Source: Hydrogenimonas cancrithermarum (GTDB lineage: Bacteria > Campylobacterota > Campylobacteria > Campylobacterales > Hydrogenimonadaceae). Taken from it: a stretch of 64,000 nt of DNA. Location: assembly GCF_030296055.1 (NCBI RefSeq), contig NZ_AP027370.1, positions 248,001 to 312,000 of the forward strand. The letters run 5' to 3'. Position 1 is the first letter of the stretch, and each line of letters starts with the position of its first letter. Positions 1-7,071 of the stretch are shown piece after piece. The position numbers were made by a program, and so were the translations under genes. The notes beneath the pieces are model-generated. The model did no database searches. It was not told the origin of the DNA and saw only the letters and a list, made by a program, of their open reading frames with translations.

Positions 1-1
1 C

Positions 2-508
2 GGTATCGGCCTCCTGAGCGAACTGCGCCGTAGCGGGAACGATACACCTGCCATTATCATCACATCGCTTCATGGTGTCGATGACGCCACACGCGGTTTC
101 GATGCCGGATGCGACGACTATATCCGAAAACCGTTCGCGCTGAAAGAGCTGCTCGCACGTATCGAAGCGGTGATCAAACGCCGCTACAAAAGCAGCGACA
201 ATTTGATCAAGATCGATGAAAACCGTATATTCGACGCTTTGAATTTCAGACTTACAGTCGATGGAGAGAAGGTGGCTCTTAAACCGAAAGAGGCCAAACT
301 TCTGGCTCTTTTTCTCCAAAACCCTAACAAAACAGTGACGAAAGAGGAGATTTTCGATCACCTTTGGGATTACGGTGAAACACCCAACGAAGGAAGTTTG
401 CGTACTTTCGTCAAAGTCTTGCGTAAACATCTTGGAAAAGATCGTATCGAGACTGTCAAAGAGGTGGGTTATCGATTCAATGACCGAAATATGGGGGAGT
501 TTCTTTGA
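2..508 (+). CDS. OmpR/PhoB-family response regulator, 5' truncated
   Basis: The last 168 residues of a two-component response regulator are present; the start lies left of the window. The first ~55 residues are the end of a receiver domain, with the conserved Lys-Pro turn in DDYIRKPF near residue 44. The rest is a winged-helix DNA-binding domain of the Trans_reg_C type, with the typical KEEIFDHLWDYGE helix and a final YRF hairpin. The phosphorylated Asp is outside the window. The stop codon overlaps the TTG start of the downstream histidine kinase, so the two are translationally coupled and presumably a cognate pair. The family assignment is firm; the signal and targets cannot be read from sequence. 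Confidence 0.93.
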   Translation, partial: GIGLLSELRRSGNDTPAIIITSLHGVDDATRGFDAGCDDYIRKPFALKELLARIEAVIKRRYKSSDNLIKIDENRIFDALNFRLTVDGEKVALKPKEAKLLALFLQNPNKTVTKEEIFDHLWDYGETPNEGSLRTFVKVLRKHLGKDRIETVKEVGYRFNDRNMGEFL

Positions 509-1680
509 GATACCCAATGTTTGAAAGTGAAAAAAAGAGTCTTTCCCGGTTTCTCGTCATTTATATCGTCTCCACGCTGCTTCTCATCGCCGTCGGATCG
601 GTCATCTTTTATCGGTACTCTTTTCACCGTATCATCGACCATCAAAATGAAACCCTTAAAATCAAAACTGCGCTCATCCGATCAAAACTGCATGATCTGC
701 ACACTTCCACGGAAACGAAACTGCTCTATCCTGTCATCGAGGGGATCCATACCGCACTCTACGACGTCGATCGCAACTATCTGATCGGAGATTTCAAACC
801 GGAAAAAATCGAATGGCATAACGATTTTTGGCAGACGGGTGACAAGCTCTACCACCGTTTCGAGATGCATCCTTACTATCTCGGTACGGCGACAGTCGTA
901 TCGGCGGCGCCGATCGATGAAGCACCGATTCATGCACTACAGACCAAAATGGCGATCGCTTTCGTTCTCGCTACGCTTTTTGTAGCACTCATCGCCAGGT
1001 GGCTGGGACGCCTCTTTCTGGCACCTGTCCATCAGTCCATGCAGCTGCTCGATCGTTTCATCAAAGATACCACCCACGAACTCAACACCCCCATCAGCAC
1101 CATTTTGACCAATATCGAACTCTTCAAAAGTCTCCATCCCCAGCTGCAGAAAAGTGAAGAACTTCGGCGGATCGAGATCGCTTCGGGACGTCTGAGTCGA
1201 ATCTACGACGATCTGGCCTATCTGCAACTCAACCACCAACGCCACCGGCGTATCGAACCGATCGACTTCTCCGCTCTTTTAAAAGAGCGTCTTGCCTACT
1301 TCGCACCGATGATGGAACGAAGAGGGCTGCAACTCGAAAGCGAGCTTGTGGATCATCTCGTTCGGCAAATGGATAGGGAGGATGCCGCAAAACTCATCGA
1401 CAACCTTCTCTCCAATGCCGTCAAATATACACAGCCGGGCGGTAGTATTCGTGTAAAACTCGACATAAAAGAGCTGTCGATCGAAGATAGCGGTATCGGA
1501 ATGGACGAGAAGGTCAAATCACGGGTAACCGACCGTTTTTTCAGAGCCGATCGGAGTGAGGGAGGGTTCGGTCTGGGACTCAATATCGTCAAAGAGATCG
1601 TCGATTTCTACGGGTTGCGACTCGACATCGAAAGTAAAAAAGGGGTGGGTACGAAAGTGAGGGTTTCATGGGAAAAGTAG
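505..1680 (+). CDS. Sensor histidine kinase
   Basis: Membrane sensor kinase of 391 residues that should phosphorylate the response regulator encoded just upstream. Two membrane helices (about residues 13-35 and 150-170) flank a ~115-residue periplasmic sensor region with no recognisable domain. The H-box DTTHELNTP places the phospho-accepting His near residue 191. The ATP-binding domain follows, with N-box DNLLSNAVKY (~298), G1 box DSGIGM (~328) and G2 box GFGLGLNIVKEI (~355). The start is TTG at 505, overlapping the regulator's stop; an in-frame ATG at 517 is the alternative. The 3' end overlaps a c-type cytochrome gene, hinting at a redox or respiratory role, which is inference. Confidence 0.95.
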   Translation: MRYPMFESEKKSLSRFLVIYIVSTLLLIAVGSVIFYRYSFHRIIDHQNETLKIKTALIRSKLHDLHTSTETKLLYPVIEGIHTALYDVDRNYLIGDFKPEKIEWHNDFWQTGDKLYHRFEMHPYYLGTATVVSAAPIDEAPIHALQTKMAIAFVLATLFVALIARWLGRLFLAPVHQSMQLLDRFIKDTTHELNTPISTILTNIELFKSLHPQLQKSEELRRIEIASGRLSRIYDDLAYLQLNHQRHRRIEPIDFSALLKERLAYFAPMMERRGLQLESELVDHLVRQMDREDAAKLIDNLLSNAVKYTQPGGSIRVKLDIKELSIEDSGIGMDEKVKSRVTDRFFRADRSEGGFGLGLNIVKEIVDFYGLRLDIESKKGVGTKVRVSWEK

Positions 1681-2018
1681 TTCTGATTTTTCTGTTGGGG
1701 TTTCAATGTATCGCAGCCGAAGGCGATGCCATGAAAACGTGCGCCGGCTGCCACGAAACGACTGCACCACCTTTTTCACTCGTTTACCGCCGATACCTGA
1801 TGCTCTACAGCTCCAAAGCACACATCGAAAAGCGGATGGTCGACTTTTTAACGGCACCCTCGAAGAAGAAAAGCTCGATGCCGGAGGGGATGAAAAACCG
1901 TTTCAATCCCCAAAAACATCCCTCCTACGATCCCACCGAGGCCAAAGAGGCTGTCGGCATGCTCGTTCGACAGGAAGATATCATCCCAAAGATCGTCGTT
2001 CCTAAGTCAGCAGATTGA
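1668..2018 (+). CDS. Small monohaem c-type cytochrome-like protein
   Basis: Exported protein of 116 residues with an N-terminal signal peptide (hydrophobic stretch VVLIFLLGFQCIAA) and one haem-binding CAGCH motif near residue 26. After the motif it resembles the two cytochromes encoded nearby on the other strand (MPEG/MPSQ-type segment, then a helix). It starts inside the last codons of the histidine kinase (13-nt overlap), so it belongs to the same operon. It ends 17 nt inside the convergent TauE gene. A periplasmic electron carrier is the likely role; its partner is unknown. Confidence 0.8.
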   Translation: MGKVVLIFLLGFQCIAAEGDAMKTCAGCHETTAPPFSLVYRRYLMLYSSKAHIEKRMVDFLTAPSKKKSSMPEGMKNRFNPQKHPSYDPTEAKEAVGMLVRQEDIIPKIVVPKSAD

Positions 2019-2736
2019 AGGCCATTCTGGCCGCCAGAATGTAGAGAATGACGGCGATCACTCTTTTGATCTGCTGCTGCGAAAGTTTGAAGTACATCAT
2101 GTAGTTGCCGATGTATCCGCCTGTCACGGCACCCAGTGCGCAAATCCCAAGCAGTGCCCAATCCATCTGAACGAAACTGGCATAACTCAGAAACGATGTG
2201 AAGGCGGAGAAGGGAACGACGAAACTGACGGTCACCGCCACCTTTTTGGGCTCGAACCCCAACAGGATCAGTACCGGCAACAGCATGTTTCCTCCGCCGA
2301 CGCCCAAAAGACCTGCGATCAATCCGACAACCATTCCGAGAAATGCCATAATCCAAGGACTCTGGACATGTGCTTTTGCCTCTTTTTTGAAAAACATCAT
2401 CATGGTTGCGCTGAAAAGCAGAAACATCACGAAGAGCCATTTGACCACTGTTTCGTTCGTGAAGCGTGACAACTGTGCGCCGATGGGTGCGAAAACAAGT
2501 AGCGTGGCAGCCAGTGGAAGTGCAAAGCGGATATCGAGAACTTTGCGCCTGAAGTTCATGACCGTTGAAGTGAAAGTCGTGGTAAAACCGACGAAAAGGC
2601 CCACCGCTTTGGCAAGGTTGAAAGGGATACCGAGCATATGCAGTACAGGAATCAGCGCAATGCCGGAACCCGCACCGCCCATCGCGAAGAGTGTCGAAAG
2701 AAATGCCGTTATGAAAAAGTAGAGTGCATAGTCCAA
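2002..2736 (-). CDS. TauE/SafE-family membrane permease
   Basis: Integral membrane protein of 244 residues with about eight hydrophobic helices. The two inverted halves typical of the TauE/SafE (DUF81) family are visible: an N-terminal GGAGSGIALIPVL motif and a central GLLGVGGGNMLLPVL motif. The family is linked to export of sulfite, sulfonates and related anions; the substrate here cannot be read from sequence. It lies downstream of two cytochrome genes on the same strand, separated by 14 nt, so all three are probably one operon. Its 3' end overlaps the convergent cytochrome gene by 17 nt. Confidence 0.9.
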   Translation of the reverse strand: MDYALYFFITAFLSTLFAMGGAGSGIALIPVLHMLGIPFNLAKAVGLFVGFTTTFTSTVMNFRRKVLDIRFALPLAATLLVFAPIGAQLSRFTNETVVKWLFVMFLLFSATMMMFFKKEAKAHVQSPWIMAFLGMVVGLIAGLLGVGGGNMLLPVLILLGFEPKKVAVTVSFVVPFSAFTSFLSYASFVQMDWALLGICALGAVTGGYIGNYMMYFKLSQQQIKRVIAVILYILAARMAFNLLT

Positions 2737-2750
2737 AACCGTTTTCCCAT

Positions 2751-3173
2751 CTACCTCTGCATGCCGCGGTGCCTGAACCCTTTAGGCGGAAAGTTTCTGT
2801 AGATATAACGGGCAATCGCTTCAAGCTCTTTTTCCGTCACGTTCCCCTGTTGCGAAGGCATCAGACCGAACCGTTCGATCCCCTGCGCTTCGCAAAGCGC
2901 TTTTTCTTTGGAGGGGTGAAGGACGTAGTCGGTGATGAATTTTACAGCTTCATTTTCATCCAGACCGTGATCTTTGATATGGTGCATCACCCCCATAATC
3001 GGTGGAGCGACAAGGCTCTTTTTCATCTCCGGGGTCGGACGCCTCGTGATGTGGCACATTGCACATTTCCGCTCAAAAAGCGTTTTGGCGTCCAACGCGC
3101 TCTTTTGGGCTCCATTCGAAACCGACGCAAGTGTGACAACCCCCAGAAAAGTCATCTTTAGAAGTCGTTTCAT
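2751..3173 (-). CDS. Monohaem c-type cytochrome
   Basis: Periplasmic cytochrome of 140 residues with a signal peptide (MKRLLKMTFLGVVTLASVSNG) and one CAMCH haem motif. The segment FGLMPSQQGNVTEKELEAIA supplies the distal methionine and the C-terminal helix of a class I cytochrome c. The ATG at 3173 overlaps the stop of the upstream diheme gene (ATGA), which decides the start over a longer upstream frame. The protein aligns with the N-terminal half of its neighbour (DYGLMPSQKGKVTPEELEAIA), so the two are tandem paralogues. Confidence 0.85.
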   Translation of the reverse strand: MKRLLKMTFLGVVTLASVSNGAQKSALDAKTLFERKCAMCHITRRPTPEMKKSLVAPPIMGVMHHIKDHGLDENEAVKFITDYVLHPSKEKALCEAQGIERFGLMPSQQGNVTEKELEAIARYIYRNFPPKGFRHRGMQR

Positions 3174-3883
3174 TCTTTTTCTCCCAGTGTCAAGATCCAT
3201 TCGGTGACGGCTTTGATCTCTTCATCACCCAAATCTTTGAAAGGCGGCATCGAGAGCTTGAAGTTTTTCCATTTGCCCCGGCTGCCGTTTTTGATACTCT
3301 CCATGATTTCGCCGCTTCGGTCGCTGCCGTACCGTTCGGCAATGTGTTTGAAAGAGGGGGCGAGTTTCTCTTTGTCGATGCTGTGGCAACTCAGGCAGTT
3401 TTTCTGCTCCATCACCCGTTTGTAAGGGGGAAGGGCGGCGAGCCGGGCCTGTTCCTGCATCAATTTCATGAATTTTTCTGGATCGTAGTGATCGTACATA
3501 TAGGCTGCGATCGCTTCGAGCTCCTCCGGCGTCACTTTCCCTTTTTGTGACGGCATCAGGCCGTAATCTTCCAGGCTCTTCTTGTCGCAGAATGACTTGT
3601 CGGCCGATGGATCGAGCGCATAATCGACAACGAAATCGATAAATCTCTGCCGCTTTTCGGAAGGATTTTCGACTTTCATGAAGTCACGAACATGAAACGT
3701 CACCGCCATCATCGGAGGCGCTTTTTCATCCGGAAATGTTTGTGGCGGCATGTCGAGATTGTGACAGCTCGCACACTTCTGTTCTAGCAGTGCCTGACCG
3801 TCGTAGTGATGTTTCGGTTTGGAATCGCTGCACCCGACGAAGAGCAGTGCCGCACAAATGAGCAGAATAGTTTTGTAGTGCAT
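3170..3883 (-). CDS. Dihaem c-type cytochrome lipoprotein
   Basis: Protein of 237 residues with a lipoprotein signal: hydrophobic ILLICAALLFVGC, where the Cys would be lipidated. Two haem motifs are visible, CASCH (~residue 37) and CLSCH (~165), each followed by a Met-containing segment (GLMPSQKG and LSMPPFKDL) that could supply the distal ligand. The ATG at 3883 has an AAGAGA ribosome-binding site; in-frame ATGs at 3898 and 3901 lack one. It is first in a cytochrome-cytochrome-TauE operon. It is probably an outer- or inner-membrane-anchored electron carrier; donor and acceptor are unknown. Confidence 0.87.
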   Translation of the reverse strand: MHYKTILLICAALLFVGCSDSKPKHHYDGQALLEQKCASCHNLDMPPQTFPDEKAPPMMAVTFHVRDFMKVENPSEKRQRFIDFVVDYALDPSADKSFCDKKSLEDYGLMPSQKGKVTPEELEAIAAYMYDHYDPEKFMKLMQEQARLAALPPYKRVMEQKNCLSCHSIDKEKLAPSFKHIAERYGSDRSGEIMESIKNGSRGKWKNFKLSMPPFKDLGDEEIKAVTEWILTLGEKE

Positions 3884-3970
3884 CGGATCTCTTTTCATCA
3901 ATATTCTAACGTCAGTTAAACGTGATTATACCACCTCCTCCGGGGATTGAAGGAGGCAATCGATTACGGA

Positions 3971-4261
3971 TTACGCTTTAAGATGGCAAAATCCGGCACG
4001 CCGGCCATATCCGTAACCGCGTCCCATGCCGCGTCCACCGACGTTTCGCCCGGAACCGAAACCCTGTCCAGGTTGTACGGCTCGTTCTCTGTTTTCCAAA
4101 TGTTCGTATTCGAGCGCTGCTGTTTCTCCTCTCACTCCTGCACCGAAACCGCGTCCCGTACCTCTGCTGTCCAGTCGGGCGAATCGTCCTCTGCCGCTTC
4201 CTGCGCCTCTGCCAAATCCTCCTTCGCATCCGAAACCGCGTCTTTGTCTAAATCCTCTCAT
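3971..4261 (-). CDS. Gly/Arg-rich small protein downstream of DUF134 regulator
   Basis: A 96-residue protein made largely of Gly and Arg, with runs such as GRGMGRGYGYGRRAGFCH near the C-terminus and an isolated helical stretch (AALEYEHLENRERAV) in the middle. Its ATG overlaps the TGA of the DUF134 gene (ATGA), which is the main reason to believe the frame. Similar low-complexity Gly/Met/Arg-rich proteins (DUF5320-like) commonly sit beside DUF134 and NifX-like genes. No enzymatic motif is visible and no function is assigned. Confidence 0.6.
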   Translation of the reverse strand: MRGFRQRRGFGCEGGFGRGAGSGRGRFARLDSRGTGRGFGAGVRGETAALEYEHLENRERAVQPGQGFGSGRNVGGRGMGRGYGYGRRAGFCHLKA

Positions 4262-4554
4262 TGTTCTATCTCCTTGATCATAATGATTTTGCCGTGCAAA
4301 AGTGCATCGGCAACTTTTTTTCGGGCCTCCGTGATGATACGGGAAAAGGTCGAGCGGGAGATGCCCATTTTCTGCGCCGCATCTTCTTGATAGAGGCCTT
4401 CATAATCCCCCAGGCGCAGCGCTTCCATTTCATCGTGTCCGAGTACCACACGTTCGAGAGAGTAACCACGTTTGCCACAGGGTTTGTAGCAGATGGTCTC
4501 CGGCTCGAAATCGACGCGTCTCGGTCCGCTCCTTCGTCCCCGTTTTTTCATCAT
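4258..4554 (-). CDS. DUF134-family helix-turn-helix protein
   Basis: A 98-residue DNA-binding protein. It begins with a basic RRSGPRRV segment, then a Cys-containing stretch (ICYKPCG) typical of DUF134 that may bind metal. A sigma70-region-4-like helix-turn-helix follows (YEGLYQEDAAQKMGISRSTF). The ATG at 4554 has an AAAGGAG ribosome-binding site and follows a near-perfect sigma70 promoter. It is transcribed away from a NifX-like gene, and palindromes lie at both divergent promoters, so it probably regulates both directions. The family is known; ligand and targets are inference. Confidence 0.85.
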   Translation of the reverse strand: MMKKRGRRSGPRRVDFEPETICYKPCGKRGYSLERVVLGHDEMEALRLGDYEGLYQEDAAQKMGISRSTFSRIITEARKKVADALLHGKIIMIKEIEQ

Positions 4555-4571
4555 CGTTGACTCCTTTATGA

Positions 4572-4587
4572 GAATATGCGCATATTC
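4572..4587. promoter_or_regulatory. Perfect 16-bp palindrome at the DUF134 transcription start
   Basis: GAATATGCGCATATTC reads the same on both strands and lies 7 bp downstream of the DUF134 -10 box, where a repressor would block initiation. A related imperfect dyad with centre ACATATGT lies in the promoter spacer at 4602-4617. It is a candidate operator for DUF134 autoregulation; this is inferred from position and symmetry. Confidence 0.55.
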
Positions 4588-4594
4588 ATTTTGA

Positions 4595-4623
4595 ATTATA
4601 TTGCACATATGTTCAATTGTCAA
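4595..4623 (-). promoter_or_regulatory. Consensus sigma70 promoter for the DUF134 operon
   Basis: On the minus strand a perfect TTGACA (4623-4618) and a perfect TATAAT (4600-4595) are separated by exactly 17 bp. It is the best canonical promoter I found in the window. The transcript would start near 4588, inside the palindrome at 4572-4587. Confidence 0.8.
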
Positions 4624-4626
4624 CCC

Positions 4627-4673
4627 TTGACATCGCTTTGGATAGTGCGCTAATATTCGCCTATGCCATAGGC
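4627..4673 (+). promoter_or_regulatory. Divergent promoter and operator-like dyad for the NifX-like gene
   Basis: TTGACA (4627-4632) and TAATAT (4651-4656) are separated by 18 bp. Immediately downstream, at the expected start point, is the dyad GCCTATG-C-CATAGGC (4659-4673), perfect over 7-bp arms. Its core resembles the palindrome at the DUF134 promoter (TATG...CATA). The two -35 boxes are only 3 bp apart, so one regulator could act on both promoters. Confidence 0.65.
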
Positions 4674-4751
4674 TTCGAAGGCCTAAATAGACGTTTTATA
4701 GAAGAGTTTCTACGCCATCGATTAAATAAATTAAAAGAAACAGGAGTTGCC

Positions 4752-5156
4752 ATGAAAATCGCCGTACCGGTCCATGACGAAGGTTTACAGGTCTATACAC
4801 GTGTCGGACGCGCACCCTTTTTCGCTATCTTCAACGATAGATCGTTCGAGGGTTTACGTGTCAACCTCCATGCCGCATCTGGCACACATGAAGAGGAGGG
4901 CAGTCGCGCCCATCACGGCGGCCACGGTAAAAAAAAGAGGGAACGGACGATGGAGCCCTACTCGAAAGAAGAGGTGGAACATCATCGAAAAGATTTGCAC
5001 AATCTGCAGGATATCGACGTCATGTTAGTGCGTGCCGTCGGTCCCAACATGAAAGAAGCACTCGAACTAAGCGGCATCAAAGTGGTCAAAACCCGCAAAA
5101 AAGATGGGGAAAGGGCCGATGAGTTGGTGAAAAATTTCCTAGATAAAAATATTTGA
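4752..5156 (+). CDS. NifX/NifB-like (dinitrogenase Fe-Mo cofactor) domain protein
   Basis: A 134-residue protein of the dinitrogenase iron-molybdenum cofactor family. It opens with MKIAVPVHDEG and has the RVGRAPFFAIF strand typical of the fold. A His/Lys-rich insert (HHGGHGKKK) sits near residue 55, before the C-terminal VRAVGPNMKEALELSGIKV motif. Such stand-alone proteins bind iron-sulfur or metal clusters and often neighbour DUF134 genes. The ATG at 4752 has a CAGGAG ribosome-binding site 6 nt upstream; the open frame continues upstream without one. No nif genes are in the window, so a role in nitrogenase maturation is not implied. Confidence 0.85.
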   Translation: MKIAVPVHDEGLQVYTRVGRAPFFAIFNDRSFEGLRVNLHAASGTHEEEGSRAHHGGHGKKKRERTMEPYSKEEVEHHRKDLHNLQDIDVMLVRAVGPNMKEALELSGIKVVKTRKKDGERADELVKNFLDKNI

Positions 5157-5168
5157 AAGTAACGCATC

Positions 5169-5942
5169 ATGAATGGAATCGACTTAGGGACCATCTTTCT
5201 GGTCGCTTTTTTGGGAAGTATCGGACACTGTATCGGCATGTGCGGTGGTTTTATCATGGCCTACAGCGCTGCCAAAATCGATCGGGAGTGGAGCAAAACG
5301 CATCAGAGTATCGCCCATCTTCTCTACAATATCGGACGGGTCGCCTCCTACATGATCATCGGAGCGATTTTCGGACTGCTTGGGAAAGTCTTCTCTTTCT
5401 CGATGGCGAGTAAAGGGGTACTTTTCCTTTTTATCGGAATTCTGATGGTTTTGATGGGACTCTCTTTGATGGGCAGACTCAAATTTATCACCTACATCGA
5501 AAGCTCCGGGGCCAACAGCAATATTTTCAGAACGATCTTCAAAATGCTGATCCACTCCAGATCACTGCCCAGTTTCTTTTTTCTCGGGATGCTCAACGGG
5601 TTCATCCCCTGCGGATTCGTCTATTTTTTCGCCGCCTTCGCCGCGGCAACAGCCTCGCCGATTTGGGGCGCGATCGTCATGCTGGTCTTCGGTCTGGCCA
5701 CGGTTCCCGTACTTTTTACCCTGGGATTCTTTTCCGGTCTGATGCAGAAAATGCGCTTTCGGGAATTGGCGGTCAAAGCCGCCGGCATCCTTGTGATTCT
5801 CTATGGAATCTTTACGGGATACAAGGGCTATATACTCATCGCACATCCCGAAACGATCAAGACAAAAATGATGCATATGAAACAGGAACTGGGAGAAGAG
5901 CTCAAAGAGCGTAGAAAAGAAAAAAATCTGATGAAATTTTAA
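5169..5942 (+). CDS. UreH/DsbD-like transmembrane protein (HCxGMCGG family)
   Basis: Inner-membrane protein of 257 residues with six or seven helices. It carries the signature GHCIGMCGG in helix 1 and the related GFIPCGFVY in the middle. These Cys-containing motifs mark the cytochrome-biogenesis/UreH-like TauE/SafE branch, implicated in thiol-redox or heavy-metal (copper, nickel) handling. The C-terminal tail is short, charged and cytoplasmic. It follows the NifX-like gene by 12 nt and is probably co-transcribed with it. Confidence 0.87.
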   Translation: MNGIDLGTIFLVAFLGSIGHCIGMCGGFIMAYSAAKIDREWSKTHQSIAHLLYNIGRVASYMIIGAIFGLLGKVFSFSMASKGVLFLFIGILMVLMGLSLMGRLKFITYIESSGANSNIFRTIFKMLIHSRSLPSFFFLGMLNGFIPCGFVYFFAAFAAATASPIWGAIVMLVFGLATVPVLFTLGFFSGLMQKMRFRELAVKAAGILVILYGIFTGYKGYILIAHPETIKTKMMHMKQELGEELKERRKEKNLMKF

Positions 5943-6420
5943 CGTATCTTCCACCAGCATTCACGGCAGGGACAAGGAAGCCCCCATCCGCATGCCACTT
6001 TTTCTCCGAGTCGGAAATATCAAGGACTTTCACGCCCTCGTAACTGGCGATGTAGGAAATCTTCTCGTCTGGGGTTCTCCCCATCCTAATCGTATGCGAT
6101 CAATGGAAATCATATCAATATTCTTCCTCTTCATTATCGTTGGTTTATTACAATATAAAGAAACCGTAGAATATGGAATAAATTTTTTAAATTTCTATAT
6201 ATGATTGATATTATTTTCTATATTCCATCGAAGAGATTTATCCCGAAAGGCAAAAGTATCTACACAGTTCCTGACAACTCTCGCTACCCTCGGCCATTTC
6301 ACAAAAGGCATTCATTGGGTATAATCATACCGCCTACTATCCGTCTCTCAGTGATCTTCAAAGCTCACTGACGATCGAAAAGGTCGAAAGCGACCCGCAT
6401 CACTACTAAGGAGAGAATTA
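5943..6420. other. Gene-free interval with a possible gene remnant
   Basis: This 478-bp stretch has no convincing gene. Its first ~140 bp, read on the minus strand (6084 to 5902), encode a short peptide with ISYIASYEGVKVLDISD, which resembles one blade of an LVIVD-type beta-propeller; stops close the frame just upstream, so it would be a relic. Bases ~6100-6240 are strongly AT-rich and without structure I can interpret. The end holds the promoter of the next gene. Confidence 0.35.
6297..6325 (+). promoter_or_regulatory. Putative promoter of the small-protein/methyltransferase operon
   Basis: A perfect TATAAT at 6320-6325 is preceded by TTTCAC at 6297-6302 with a 17-bp spacer. It lies about 95 bp before the ATG at 6421. 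The -10 is convincing; the -35 is weak, which is usual in Campylobacterota. Confidence 0.4.
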
Positions 6421-6552
6421 TGGAAGCGATTATCTGGTATGCCGTCTGGCCCGTAGTCATCTATGTTTCATGGAAATTCGTCATGCGCAACATAGACCAT
6501 TCCACAAAAATGGAGCGCCTCGAAGCGCTCGAAAAGCGATATGGCGCTTAAA
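6421..6552 (+). CDS. 43-residue membrane-anchored small protein
   Basis: A short gene supported by a strong AAGGAGAG ribosome-binding site 6-7 nt before its ATG and by overlap with the next gene. The product has one hydrophobic helix (IIWYAVWPVVIYVSWKFVM) followed by a charged tail ending in a short amphipathic helix (MERLEALEKRYGA). Its last 12 nt overlap the start of the methyltransferase gene, so the two are coupled. It is probably a one-helix inner-membrane protein; function unknown. Confidence 0.7.
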
Positions 6553-7071
6553 ACCACACCCTCGGTCGTCGTCCGCATCCTGCTCTGGGCCATTATGCTC
6601 ATAGGCGGGAGTGCAGGCGGTATCTGGCTCGATCTTCATCACTTCAGGGAGCTCTTTTTCAATCCTCTTTTTCACCTGCTCACCCTGATCGTCGGTCTCG
6701 TTTTGATGCGTTTCGCGTTTCGCGCCGCAGCCGCCGGCGGGAAGGAGCTGGCCAGACATGGCAAGTCGGGCAACGACGTGCCGCGCCTCGAAACCGACAG
6801 GCTCGTGACAAGCGGCATCTACGCCCACATGCGCCACCCGATGCTTTTCGGCCTCACCCTCGTGCCGCTGGCCCTGGCGTTTCTCATCGGCTCGCCGTCG
6901 TACATAATGTTCATCGCACCGCTTGAGATGCTCTTCATCGTCATCATGGTGATGACCTTCGAAGAGAGAGAGTGCCGCATGAAATTCGGCAGCGACTACG
7001 AAGCCTACGCCAAGAAGGTGCCTGCCGTCTGCTTCAAGCCCAAGTGTCTAAAAATGCTATTCAGCCGTTGA
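6541..7071 (+). CDS. Isoprenylcysteine carboxyl methyltransferase-family membrane protein
   Basis: Integral membrane protein of 176 residues with four or five helices. The C-terminal half carries the family signature: IYAHMRHPMLFG (~residues 93-104), then EERECRMKFGSDYEAYAKKVP, which together bind S-adenosylmethionine in ICMT/PEMT-type enzymes. The bacterial substrate of this branch is unknown. It is translated from an ATG overlapping the small protein upstream, and its end overlaps the convergent metK by 15 nt. Confidence 0.85.
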   Translation: MALKTTPSVVVRILLWAIMLIGGSAGGIWLDLHHFRELFFNPLFHLLTLIVGLVLMRFAFRAAAAGGKELARHGKSGNDVPRLETDRLVTSGIYAHMRHPMLFGLTLVPLALAFLIGSPSYIMFIAPLEMLFIVIMVMTFEERECRMKFGSDYEAYAKKVPAVCFKPKCLKMLFSR

